Shown here: positions 46,780-57,880 of the stretch, piece after piece
Position numbering within the stretch: position 1 is the stretch's first letter
How the letters are laid out: each line of letters starts with the position of its first letter
Assembly (NCBI RefSeq): GCF_013373865.1
Contig: NC_050471.1
Coordinates: forward strand, 20,895,333 to 20,959,332
Reading direction: 5' to 3'
Origin: Monomorium pharaonis
Lineage: Eukaryota > Arthropoda > Insecta > Hymenoptera > Formicidae
Length of the DNA stretch: 64,000 nt
Translations under genes and position numbers: made by a program
Notes under the pieces: model-generated
What the model was told of the DNA's origin: nothing
What the model saw: the letters and a program-made list of their open reading frames with translations, nothing else
Database searches by the model: none

Positions 46780-47295
46780 GCTCGTTCGAAAAACGTTTAA
46801 ATTTCCGCGGCTACGCGCGGCGTGCGGGGCGTCACACGGATAGAGGATCGGCTCTGTGTGCGACTGTGCGTACATGCTTGAGTTCGGAATCGCATCACTG
46901 CCGGTGACCGGTGTCTTGAATTGTTGCGGAAATCGTTTGTGGAAAGTGTAAACGGCCTTATACCAGAATAAAGAGATCGAGAATATACAGGAATAGCATT
47001 AAGCGAAGAATCAACTGGAGGTATGTAAATATGTACTGCTTAAACACGAAATAAATACGCGATGAATAGGAGAGGTTATAATATGTATTATTAAGGAAAA
47101 TGATTTTTTATCGTCGCAGCTTTTTAATATCAAAAAAGTATCATACAACGATACACGATTAAAGGCGCAATTGCAAATACTTCTTCATGTCTCGTGGACC
47201 GGTGTCTTTTTTTGTTGCTACTTGGAAATAGTTTGTATAGTGTAAACGATCTTCACATAGAGAATACAGCATATAAACGAACTTCAACTAAAGGT
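46780..47295 (+). other. Possible non-coding 5' exons of the transposon genes
   Basis: This is a local GC-richer island (46795-47020) ending CAACTGGAG|GTATGTAAAT. A degenerate second copy at about 47190-47293 ends CAACTAAAG|GTATGTAGAT. Both contain ACCGGTGTCTT, TTGTTGC, GAAATNGTTTGT and AGTGTAAACG. GTATGT donors at matching places suggest alternative first exons, but this is an inference. A CT-rich run precedes the island (46745-46780). Confidence 0.35.
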
Positions 47296-48393
47296 ATGTA
47301 GATACATGTATTATAGTGCTGCTGAAACACGAAATGCACACACAATGAATAGAAATTAAAAATTATTTATTTCTACTTTTTATTTTTCATTAAATTTTTG
47401 TAACTAATATTTAATTTCTTTTAAATTGTTGAATTTTTATTGGACATCAATATGTAAGTTATTTAATAAAAATAATTATTATGTATATATAAAATAGAAT
47501 ATTTATATATTAGAAAGTGCATGGAATAAATATTGTAATTTTATTTCTGTGCAATAACTTAATTATATTCTAATTTTCTTTACATTGATATACATCTTTT
47601 AAAAATTTGAAAAAATTATAGAAAAACAATGTCTTGAAAACGATTCTATATATTCATATACAAAAAATATGCAGATGGCAACTCGAACATTTATCTTAAA
47701 AATTGACAAATTAAAAATTCTTGATTTATTAAAAATTCAAATTAGCATTTAAAAAATCTCTAAAAATTTCTGCGAATGTTTGTTAATGGCCAGGACATCA
47801 CTAATTTATTTCATAATTTTTTATGCATCAGGAAAAAAGAAAATTGATTACAAATAACATTTTTGTTTGCCACAATCGCAAAAGATACAGTTACAATATA
47901 TTTTCTTAAAGATGTACGTTGCTAATCCAATTTTGTTTGAGGGGATTTTTTATATGGATATCCGGATATATTTTTTATTGTAAAGTAATTCCTTATAATA
48001 GTAATTCGGATCGCACTATACGTTATGAGGATGTAATAACAGTGTGACTAATATATTGGTTACGTTGCATTCACATGTGATGCAGTTTGAATGAATTTTG
48101 CATGATTTATGAATTATCTGTTTATTCATTTACCTCGAGTGAGTCAGGAAAGACAAAAAATAGTCACAAAACTGGTCAATGTTTCCTTCGAATAATTGTT
48201 ACCCAATTGTGCAATAGAATGTAATTTTATAATATATTTGGTGTCACTAATCATGAATTTTAAGTACAATTTTTGAAATTCTAAATAGCGGATGCACAAT
48301 GGCATGCGCCTGTACAAAAATAATATTAATATTATTTATTATTATATTTTTGTATATATTATATTAAATTGATACTTAAGGATGATCTGCCTA

Positions 48394-49030
48394 TACAGTC
48401 CCTGTCAATTAAGTTAAATTGGGAAATTGAAATTGGAAATGTGTTAATATTTATATTTTAAATAAATTATATACATATATATATATGAAAGTTGTGGGAA
48501 TAACATTGTTTTTATTTAATAACATTTTTATAGTTAATTTTTTTATTATTAAAAATTAAATTATTTTATACATTAAAAAAAAATCTTTTTCTTAATGGTT
48601 TTTCTTAAGATCTTTTTTATTAATACTTTAAGTATTCAAGTCGATTTACGCAAAGTTTTATTGTGATTTTTTATTTAGTTATTTTGTAAATAAATAAATA
48701 AGTATTATTTATTTACAAAAGAACTAATTTCTGTATTGAAATAAAACTTGATATAAATCATTTTGAATACTGAAAGTACTTGTGTAAAAAAATTTAGATT
48801 TTTATCATTATTTATTAACATTTTTATTAGAGCACATTTTTACTTCTTACTTTAAAGTAAAAATGTGCTGTAATGGAAATATAAATAAATAATAATGATA
48901 AAAATATGAATTTTTTTACACAAGTACTTTTAGTATTCAAGATAATTTATGTAAAGATTTATTGCGATGCAGAAAATAATTGTTCTATAAATAAATAAAA
49001 ATTCCAATTTAACTGTTGACAAGGACTGTA
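48394..49030. repeat. Mariner-like MITE/foldback upstream of the transposase ORF
   Basis: TACAGTCCCTGTCAATTAAG at the left matches CTGTTGACAAGGACTGTA at the right, with TA on both sides. The interior is a long AT-rich palindrome (centre at about 48830, TACTTCTTACTTTAAAGTAA). Confidence 0.75.
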
Positions 49031-49588
49031 TAGCTAGAACATCTTCAAAATTAAAATTTGTTATAATTACTGACATCCAAACATGTTAACAAATTATAAT
49101 ATTATTAAGTAATAAATTAAACAACACATTTTTAAAAGTTTACTTAAAGATATTGTAATAGTATATACATACAGTATAACATTGCAAATAATTATAAAAA
49201 TTAATAATAGTTAAAATAATAATTGAATACAATATACGAAAAAGAATTTTCGTATGTTGTATTCAATTTGTGAACTGCAAATTATTATACCAATTGAACA
49301 ATAATGAATCACTAAATTTAAATTGTCACATTACAACGATAATTTATAAGTATTTGTATTGTAGCAGAAATTCAAACGTTGACTGACGGCCAGTTTTGTG
49401 TCTCCCGTACTACTCCTGATTGACATGAATTTTATACAGTAACACTATAACTACCTGATTTTAAACCTATGCTACTTGTACTCACATATTTCGTTAATTA
49501 GAAATGTTATAATAAATCATAGCATATCTTTTATATTATTTTCCTGGCTTGGCTGTCTTGACCAACAATACATGAAATGTAGCGAGGG

Positions 49589-49838
49589 ATGCCATTCAAA
49601 TTTAAGCCATTTATGAGCCTCAGCACGAGGCACAAGAGAAGGCGGTTATCTGCCTTGTTAATGGAAGATCATTCAAGAGACTTTGAATCCGCCAAAATTC
49701 CGGCACCACAGCCTGGTCTATCTGTCTCCGGTAACGATATCCAAAACGATGATGAATCTATTACTGATAACAATGGAAATACTTCTGGCACGAGCGAGGA
49801 AGTGGAATACAGTGAAGGCACCGAAGGAGAAGAAGAAG

Positions 49839-49870
<32 letters not shown>

Positions 49871-51811
49871 GCAAATGAACAAGAAGAAAGAGAAGTCGAT
49901 AGAAATAACGCAGAAGCACAAGATAATATGGAAGACGAAAATATGTCGGACGCTTCGGAACATGAAAATGATAATGTTTTACAAAACCTGGACGAGCTGA
50001 GGACGACAGCATTACAAAATGCCTTTTTAGCAGCAAATGTGAAACATACCCAAGGCAATATATTACTCAAAACGTTGCGTGAGTTCCCTTTTAACATAAA
50101 ATGTCTACCGAAGGACACGAGGACGTTACTTCAAACGCCTAATGATATTGCTATGAGGAACATTCAACAAATTGGTGGAGGAGAATATCTTCATTTGGGT
50201 TTAAAATATACTCTTATCAAAAAATTGAAAAGTCTTCCTGAACATATGTTACCGGAAACAATAGAAATCGATTTTAGCACCGATGGTGCTCAAATCCACA
50301 AGAGTGGCACAGGTCAGTTTTGGCCCATTCAATACAGAATTTATAATTGTGTTGATAAAAGGCCTGTAATCGCGGGTATCTTTAAAGGAACACAGAAACC
50401 ATCGGATACTTTTCAATTTTTTGAACAGTTTGTTCAAGAAATTATCGACATACACGAAGAAGGCGGTGTTCATATAAGAAATCGACGATTGCCATTAAAA
50501 ATTCGATGTTTTATTGCCGATGCACCAGCGAGGGCATTTGCTTTAAATCATTATGGACACATATCATCAAGCGCATGTTCAAAATGTAAAGTGGAAGGTC
50601 ATCGTTGCGAAGAAACGGTATTTTTTCGAGGAACGATGGTTTTTCCGGGGATTCGTCATCCGCCAAGAACGGATGAACAGTATCGGAATATGGTAGATGA
50701 AGATCACCATAAAGGTGCAAGTCCCTTAAGTCCCCTAATGGGACTGGTGACGCAAGTTCCATTTGAAACTATGCACCTCCTATATATCGGAAATGTAAAA
50801 AAAATTTTACACACACATCTGAAAGGAAAGTATGGAAAACAGAAATTGAATATAAGAAAAGTAGAAATTCTTGATTCAAGAATGGCAGATCTTCAAGCAT
50901 ACTGTCCTTCGGAATTCAACCGCCGCCCAAATAAATTCTCCATGTTTAGTCATTTCAAAGCCACTGAGTTCAGACAATTGTTACTGTATACTGCTCCGGC
51001 TGTGCTGCAAAATGTTTTAAGTGAAGAATACTATGAACATTTCATGCTACTACATTTTGTGATGCGCCTTCTTAGCTTGCAAAATATTCCCGATTCAACG
51101 TATGTTTGGTGTCAAGAAGCTTTGGAAAGTTATGTCTGCTTATGCGAGGAACTGTACGGAGAACAGTTTCTCTCATATAACGTACACGGTCTTTTACATG
51201 TAGTCGACGATGTTGCAAGATTGGGACCTTTGGAAACATATAGTGCCTTCTGCTACGAGAATAATATGCCTGAATTCCGAAAATACATACGAAAACCGCA
51301 CCTCGCTCTTCAACAATTTTACAATAGGATTTGCGAATTAAATGATGTTCTTCTGGCTCCCGCTGATAATAAAATCCAAATTTGTGCATCTAAAATTCAC
51401 GCAGATGGACCTCTATTGCAAAATATGCCTACCCGTCTTTGTCGACAATTTCGGAAATTGAAAATTGGGAACATTACATTTTCCACTTCCCTTCGTGACA
51501 ATTGCTGTATTCTGAATAATGCAAACATCTGCGTTATACAAAACATAGTCCAAATAGAGGGAAGAACTACGTTCATCGTCAAAAAATTTCGAACACAGAT
51601 TCACATATATGATGTTGGTAGGACATCTGATTTGGCAAGAGTTTTCCAGTGTTCTAATTTATCCATTGCAATCGAGGCAATAAACTTGACGGATGTAAAA
51701 GGCAAAATGTACAGAATGCCGAAATGGAGCTCTCAGGAAGGTGAAGAAGAGCTTGCTCTTGAACATGAGTGGATTTGTGTATCACTAATAACACCTCTGG
51801 TGTTACCGTAA
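49589..51811 (+). CDS. TNP2/CACTA-like transposase
   Basis: This is one 740-codon frame. After an acidic, glutamate-run N-terminus (residues 73-92, encoded by a GAA repeat), the core shows the marks of the TNP2-type transposases common in cnidarian and insect repeats. These are IDFSTDGAQIHKSGTGQFWP (Asp about 231), CFIADAPARAFALNHYGH (Asp 311), a zinc-type CSKCKVEGHRC, HPPRTDEQYRNMVDEDHHKG, FETMHLLYIGNVKKIL, FKATEFRQLLLYTAPAVL, and NVHGLLHVVDDVARLGPLE followed by SAFCYENNM, whose Glu is a candidate third catalytic acid. It would bind the element ends and cut DNA. The start ATG 49589 follows an in-frame stop region, but an upstream spliced exon is possible. No stop or frameshift interrupts it. 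Confidence 0.82.
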
Positions 51812-51880
51812 CATTGGTGAAATGTGAATTTAAAAAGACGCAAAAGAAATATTGTAAAAATGAAGAAGTAGTGAACAGTA

Positions 51881-52097
51881 CAGTGGAACCCCGCGTTAGT
51901 GTACTTCGCGTTAGCGGAAATTATCCCCTTCATATGCAGTCGGCCCACGTGAGTAGCGTGTGTGGGGGATAGCAATACGCTACGTAATACGCTATATCCC
52001 TAAATTTCACGGAGTGGGAGTGAAACCAAGCAATAGGAGATCACCCCGCGTTAGCGGACTAGAGCCCCGAAGAGTCCGCTAAAGCGGGATTCTACTG
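51881..52097. repeat. Pogo/Tigger-like MITE just after the transposase stop
   Basis: CAGTGGAACCCCGCGTTAG at the left and its imperfect inverse CTAAAGCGGGATTCTACTG at the right are flanked by TA (51879-51880 and 52098-52099). An inner CGCGTTAGCGG word occurs on both sides. It lies in the 3' untranslated region of the transposase gene. Confidence 0.8.
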
Positions 52098-52335
52098 TAT
52101 TATAGATATGTGACAGTATTATATATGACGCAGTGCCATTATATGACAGTAAAATTCCGTACATTATTTTTCACAATAATTCATTTTAATATGCAAAGTT
52201 TATTGAAATGGACAATACCATTGCTTTTTGAGATTCTTTTTATTTCCAGAAGAATTTATTTGAAATTTGTATAAAAGCAAAGTTATAAAATTATAAATTA
52301 TTGTAAATTGTATAGATTATTACATTCCATTTAAC

Positions 52336-52503
52336 ATGGAAAAGAATGAAAGAAAAGAAAAAAAGAAGATTTCAGCGAGAAGTGGTAGACTGCTCATTCG
52401 ACCAAAAAAATTATGGACTACGTCCTCGGACGAAGGACCTCCGCGAAAGAAGAGATCCAAAGGCCAAATAACTGTGCGAAAGGAGTTCGAGAAATTACGG
52501 TAA
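52336..52503 (+). pseudogene. In-frame upstream extension of the DUF4806 gene, ended by a stop
   Basis: ATG 52336 opens a lysine/arginine-rich frame (MEKNERKEKKKISARSGRLL) that ends at TAA 52501-52503. The same frame resumes at once and runs into the MADTND start at 52516. Either a recent nonsense mutation shortened the protein, or this is a leader ORF. Confidence 0.4.
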
Positions 52504-52515
52504 TCAGGGAAAGAC

Positions 52516-55140
52516 ATGGCCGATACTAATGATGAACTAAGACAACCTCATGAATTTTCGGACAAACTAAGTACCCTGAATAAGTCTGACGACATGATCG
52601 CAAAAGCTACCAACAAAAATTCGTAAGTTAATAAAAATCATCTTTATGAACAAATGCAATTTAATTTTTGAAATTAGAACATTACATATAAACGTAAAGT
52701 TGAAAATTTTCACAAAATTTGGCAAAATTACAACGTATAAATGTAAATTAGGAGCTTTATAATTATTAATTTTTAACAATTGATTACGTTTAATATTTTA
52801 TTTAATTACATATGTATATTTTGTATTTTCAGAAAAAAGAAAAATTGTAATGATAATTACTCTGCAGCAGTATATAATGAGCCTCTAAAGTTGTCTGAAA
52901 ATGGCATAAAAAAGTTTTATGCAGATTCTGTTAGCAAGACATCTGTGTCTGAGATGGAGAATGTTACACATGTACAAACAGAACGAAATCAGCCATGTGT
53001 CGATCATAGTGGCCCTGCAAAGTTTCTTGACTATACTACAAAAAAATATAATGCAGCTTCTGTTCTTGCAACTCCTGCTAGCACGACAGTGCCTGATGAT
53101 GTTCGGCATAGTACACCTGTACAAGAAGAACGAAATGATGAGCCACGTGTTGCCGATAGTGACAGTTTCATAGTAAATACAGCCCCGAGTATTGATACGG
53201 AGTTGAAACGAAAATTGGCGTGAGTAAAATGTTGGAATGTTTAGAATTTTATATATTCAGCCTTTCGTTCAGCTTTTATTTCAGCTGATTAACTATTTTT
53301 TCGTATTTTCTATTATCTTATAATAATGATTATATTAATAATTTTGAAGGGTATTAGAAGAGCTAAGTAGAAACTTAATCAAAGGGCAAACAGACATACA
53401 ACAACAATTAAAAGAAATAAAGGAAAAACCATCAGATGAATATATTGTGAGCAGGTCATTATATCAGTTGCTAGATGGTTATCCGCTGAACACTTTGGAA
53501 CAATTTAACGAAATCGAACACGAATCCAAAAAATTGGAGCGTCAGAAATTAGTGAGTACACCTTCGTGAATCCATTATATGTATAGTAAGATATTCCATA
53601 GAAAAGATGTCCCATATTGCTGTTTCTCAATGCTCTTACTTAGTAAACTGCATTTCCTTAACTACGTGAAACTGAAAATTAGTAATTTTTCTACTTTTTT
53701 TATTTACATTACTACACTTTAATGAAAACTTATTGGACAAAGTTAGCATAAAATCAAGTTAAAGTAGACTTTCTTAGCTTCAAATATCTTTTTGAAAAAA
53801 AAACATTTGGATTTTTTTACTACGATATACTGTTAAAATTTATTTTTTATTACATGTTTTTTAATTTGGAATTTACAGAGTTTATGAAAAAACGAAAAAG
53901 AAAGAATGTTTTTGCAACAGATGCGACTTTCTCGCATGGGACGTGTTTCTTGATCTCGTTTAATTGCGATTTTCGCGCATTAATTGCAAAAATACGGTGT
54001 ATATCTTGTGCGAGGTGGCTTTTTCGCTCATATGATTACCGCACTCGCCTTAAACTTCACATTCGCGAAAAAAACTAAACCTCGCACACACATTGTTACA
54101 CAATGTACTATTCTTATAATGTACTTAACTGGCGTGAATCTAATCTCTGTAAGATTTTATTTCGACCCTACTTAAAATTTTTAAAAAATCTAATAATCTA
54201 AGATTTAATTTGAAGATGTAAATGAAAAATTTGGAAAAAATTCGTGTGTCTGAAGTATTATCAAAAATATTACTTAAAATATTGTTTTTTTCAACTGCAG
54301 AAAGAATTTCAGGATGTTTTTTCGCAAAGATATTAAATTTTGTATGTTAAAACTTATATTGTATGAACTTATTACATTATTCAATTGAAATGTTACTTCG
54401 GTGTAGTATTGAAATACAATAAAATATCTTTATTCTGTTTTAGTATCGCCATTTCATAGGATTAGGTGCTGTAAAAATACGGGATTTTATATACACCGCA
54501 ATTAAACAAACTATGACTGACGAGTTAGTAAACAAGTTTACCTGGCTCGGTGACGAACATAATACTAAAGAATTAGGGAACACCAAAATGATGAACATTA
54601 TATATTGTAAGAGCTCTCATACATATATATAATGCGACAAGCGAAAAAGGGACACAAATCGGAAAAATCGATTTTTATTTATTTTTAGCTATTGTTTAAA
54701 ACTTCAACTTTTTATTTAGACACCTTGCTTACCACATTGTTACACTTACCGCACTTTTATTTACCGCTGTCCTATAAAATTTCACTTTCTGACCTATGTC
54801 CCCTTTTTATTTATCGCAAAGCATATACAGAAAACATTCTGGATTAATATTTTTACATGCTCATTAATTAACAATATGTACAAACTAATATAAACATTTA
54901 TATTCTTCAGATGCAGCTAAAAAATGTTCACATTTTGAAGGGCCTGTAGATAAAGAAGCTTTTAAAATAGAGATGCTTCAAGTTCTACGCACTATTAAAC
55001 AAAGATTTCGTAGAACAATAAAAAAAAGAAACATGGACGAGGTCGATGAAAATGACGAAGATGACAACGAACATCAAAACACAAATACTGACGAAGAATC
55101 TGACGATTATTCCCAGACCAGCAAGTCTGAATATGATTAA
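52516..55140 (+). CDS. DUF4806-type protein carried by the transposon (5 exons)
   Basis: The exons are 52516-52622, 52833-53219, 53350-53551, 54444-54606 and 54911-55140, all GT..AG and phase-consistent. They encode 362 residues. The first half is low-complexity and polar. The region around residues 180-310 carries the pattern of DUF4806, a domain very common in ant and other insect proteins of unknown function: YPLNTLEQFNEIEHESKKLE, YRHFIGLGAVKIRDFIYTAI, TDELVNKFTWLGDEHN and the following AAKKCSHFEG. The C-terminus is acidic (DENDEDDNEHQN). The gene is 0.7 kb downstream of the transposase on the same strand, as the second gene of a two-gene element. A DNA-binding or transposition-accessory role is possible but unproven. 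Confidence 0.75.
54632..54830. repeat. Probable decayed MITE in intron 4 of the DUF4806 gene
   Basis: ATGCGACAAGCGAAAAAGGGACA at the left resembles the inverse of TGTCCCCTTTTTATTTATCGCA at the right. The arms are partly eroded. Confidence 0.4.
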
Positions 55141-55498
55141 TGAGAACATTTAAAAATAGGATAATACATTAAATGTATATTATATTATTAATATATTTTT
55201 AATAAGACGTAAAATTTATACTATATAAATACTAACTTTACTATAATATACTTTAATATAAACATTAACTTACTTTTATACTAAAATAAATACTATTATT
55301 ATATATATTAAGTATCTGAGATTTGTACTTTGTAGAGAAATATATATTTTTTAAATTATTTTATCTGATTTTTTATAATATGAATTGAATTTTCTATTGA
55401 GATTGATATTTATTATTATTATTATACATAATACTTTATATATTTTATTATTCTTATTATTTTATTATTTAACACTCAAGGCTCATATCGCTCGCACG

Positions 55499-55690
55499 CG
55501 TGAGTGCCGCATGTATGCGAGCGATATGAGTCTCAATTAGAACACTCACATGAGGCTTCTATCGCCTGCACGCGTGCGGCACTCACGTGTGCGAGCGATA
55601 TGAGTCTCAATTAGAACACTCACATGAGACTCCTATCGCCTGCACGCGTGCGGCACTCACGTGTGCGAGCGATATGAGTCTCAAAGGAGG
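55499..55690 (+). repeat. 74-bp tandem repeat, sub-terminal in the 11.1-kb transposon
   Basis: GCGATATGAGTCTCAATTAG recurs at 55521, 55595 and (diverging after TCTCAA) 55669, a 74-bp period. Each unit contains CACGCGTGCGGCACTCACGT and pairs with GCGAGCGATATGAG, so it can also form a hairpin. It lies about 100-290 bp from the right end, where CACTA-type elements carry transposase-binding arrays. Confidence 0.85.
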
Positions 55691-57049
55691 ACGCATCTAG
55701 ATGGTGCTGTGTAGTCACACTGTGACGATTATTAAGCACACGTGCACGCACTGTGCAGTCACTGTGCAGACATTTTGTTATCTGGGAATAATATTACATG
55801 AACGTTACATGTAACATTCCTGTTAGTTATAATTTCCCACTCATGTGATGTTGTAGTTATATAACAAATATAACATAGAACTGAACTGTTAGATAACCAT
55901 AACCGAGATGTTTTGTAATGGCAATATGAACTATTATATTGCTGTTATAAAAAATACAGTGTTGTTATATATGTACATGTATATATTTTAGCACATAATT
56001 CCCAGGAGGTCAAGTACTTAAATTAATTTCACATAAAACAAAAAATACTCTTTGAATGCAATTTCGTTGTTTTATGTAAAATTAATTTAAGAATTTGACT
56101 TCCTGGAAATTATAAGTGCTAAAATTATAAAGAATAGATATAATTATGAAGGAAAAAGATAACATTAAAAATAGTCTTTTTAATAAACTTCTTAATATAT
56201 TTAACACATATTTATCAACAAAATAAGCTTATATCTAAACAAATATATACATATTATACTTTATGATTATTAGTAAAATATTTTAAAAATAACTTTTAAA
56301 AACAAAAAACGAGGGAAAATAAGAGAAAAACATTAAATAAACTTCACGTAATGTTAAACAAAATTATAGCTCTGCTCCAGATGTCAATCGCAATCTCAAC
56401 GTCAATCACAACATCTCCTATAGTTTTATAAAATCCGAAATTGTCAGGACATGATAGTGACATGTGAGTGCAAGCGCTTCCATTTGAGTTCAGTTTTCTG
56501 TAAAAAGAAAGTAATAAATAATATTATATAACGCTCACCAATACACTAAACATATATAGAATATTAAATACGTATTTAGAATATTCGGATTGGTACGAAT
56601 GAACTGTCATGCGCATGTACGCATCTCGCTATTTTGCACGCCAGTGCACGACTGCACGCGTCTGCACGCGCAACGCCGCAACATGATGATGTGCGCGAGG
56701 TTAGTAGCGAGTCAGTTTTTAGTTTTATGCATAATTTGCATATTTTATCGTGAAGGGAAATACGGCTGTGCTTAATTTAAAGTTTAGTCTAACACTATGG
56801 ATTGTATAATCAGATAAGTCTCACAAAATTTTTATTTTTTTGTATGGAGTAAGTATTCTGAGATAAGATGAATACTTTGTGTTATGTTTTATTTTTAGTT
56901 ATATTAAAAGCAAGAGAGGAAGAAACACTATTTGAGCGTAAAGTAGAAGAGTAGACGAGTAAGGAAAGAAAGATGTAAAAGAGAGATCAACCTCACAGCT
57001 TGGAATTTACAGTGTGCCGAACAGAATATGTGGACCTTGAAGGTATCAA

Positions 57050-57880
57050 ATAACATAATTTTACTAAAAAAGTTATAGGATGAAGTGAACAATTTATTTT
57101 TTGTGTGAGAAAGTATCTATTACAATCTAACTTGTTCCGAGAAAACCTTTACAAAAGATTTAATAAAGAACAAGCAATTTGATGAGATTATCATATCATT
57201 ATTATCATATTTATTATTCGAATTTTAAAGAGAAACAGTAAGAAATTTTATTAATACATTATTAAAAAATTGTTGGCTGTTACACCAAAATTCTCTTTCT
57301 TGTAAGCTGATGTATGCTATTGATAAAAAATTCACCAAAGTTCATCCCTGTTTTAGCTCAGCGAACCATTATATGTATAGAGAATTGACAGAGCAATTCA
57401 TATCAAAAGGATTATCTAAAGGTGTACTTCCTAGTTCTTCAAGTATGTTATTTTATGGCATTATCTTATGGCAGGCTAGGTAAGAGAATAATGACAAATG
57501 TTATAATTTTATTTTAATATTGTATCGCAACTGTGTGGCTCTTAAAGGTATCGTACAACTATCTTTTTTAGATAGTTGTTACTGAAATAAATAAAAAGCG
57601 TGAAATCTGATCTGAAACAATTACAACAAAGTATACAGACTAATATCACTCAACTAACCTGCCGATGATGTGGTCGCAGGCTGTAATATAGGAAATATGT
57701 TTATGAATGTCAAGGATCATCTGTAGGTCTTAGTCATTTAGTAACTGTCATGCATTTTGTGTCAGCCAGATATACGCCTCAGAAATATACTGATAAAGCT
57801 CTTAGTTACATTAAAAACTAAAAAGTAAGTATTTAAATACTCTGTTCCCGAAATAATTTATTCTAATTAATACAATTCTC
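57050..57880 (+). pseudogene. Exon-like pieces inside copy B, counterparts of those in copy A
   Basis: The block about 57355-57480 (ANHYMYRELTEQFISKGLSKG in one frame) and the block about 57660-57825 correspond to the minus-strand pieces in copy A at 41430-41317 and 41112-40983. Small indels break the frames here. They are unrecognised. Confidence 0.3.

Larger units (their letters stand above)
44661..55786 (+). mobile_element. 11.1-kb autonomous-looking TNP2/CACTA-type DNA transposon carrying a DUF4806 gene
   Basis: The ends CCCAGATAACAAAT / TTTTGTTATCTGGG form inverted termini of about 13 bp, flanked by AA (44659-44660 and 55787-55788). Aligning the interrupted copy B with intact copy A fixes the insertion point. 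The sub-terminal regions have repeats at both ends (ACGTGTG/CACACGT words; a 74-bp tandem unit at the right). It contains, on one strand, a transposase gene (49589-51811) and a DUF4806-type gene (52516-55140), together with later MITE insertions. Short CCC..GGG ends with a 2-bp duplication fit the CMC (CACTA, Mirage, Chapaev) superfamily. Confidence 0.82.

Noticed and set aside
49669..50118. 149-codon serine-rich minus-strand ORF
   Set aside because: It is the antisense shadow of the transposase N-terminus and its GAA repeat.
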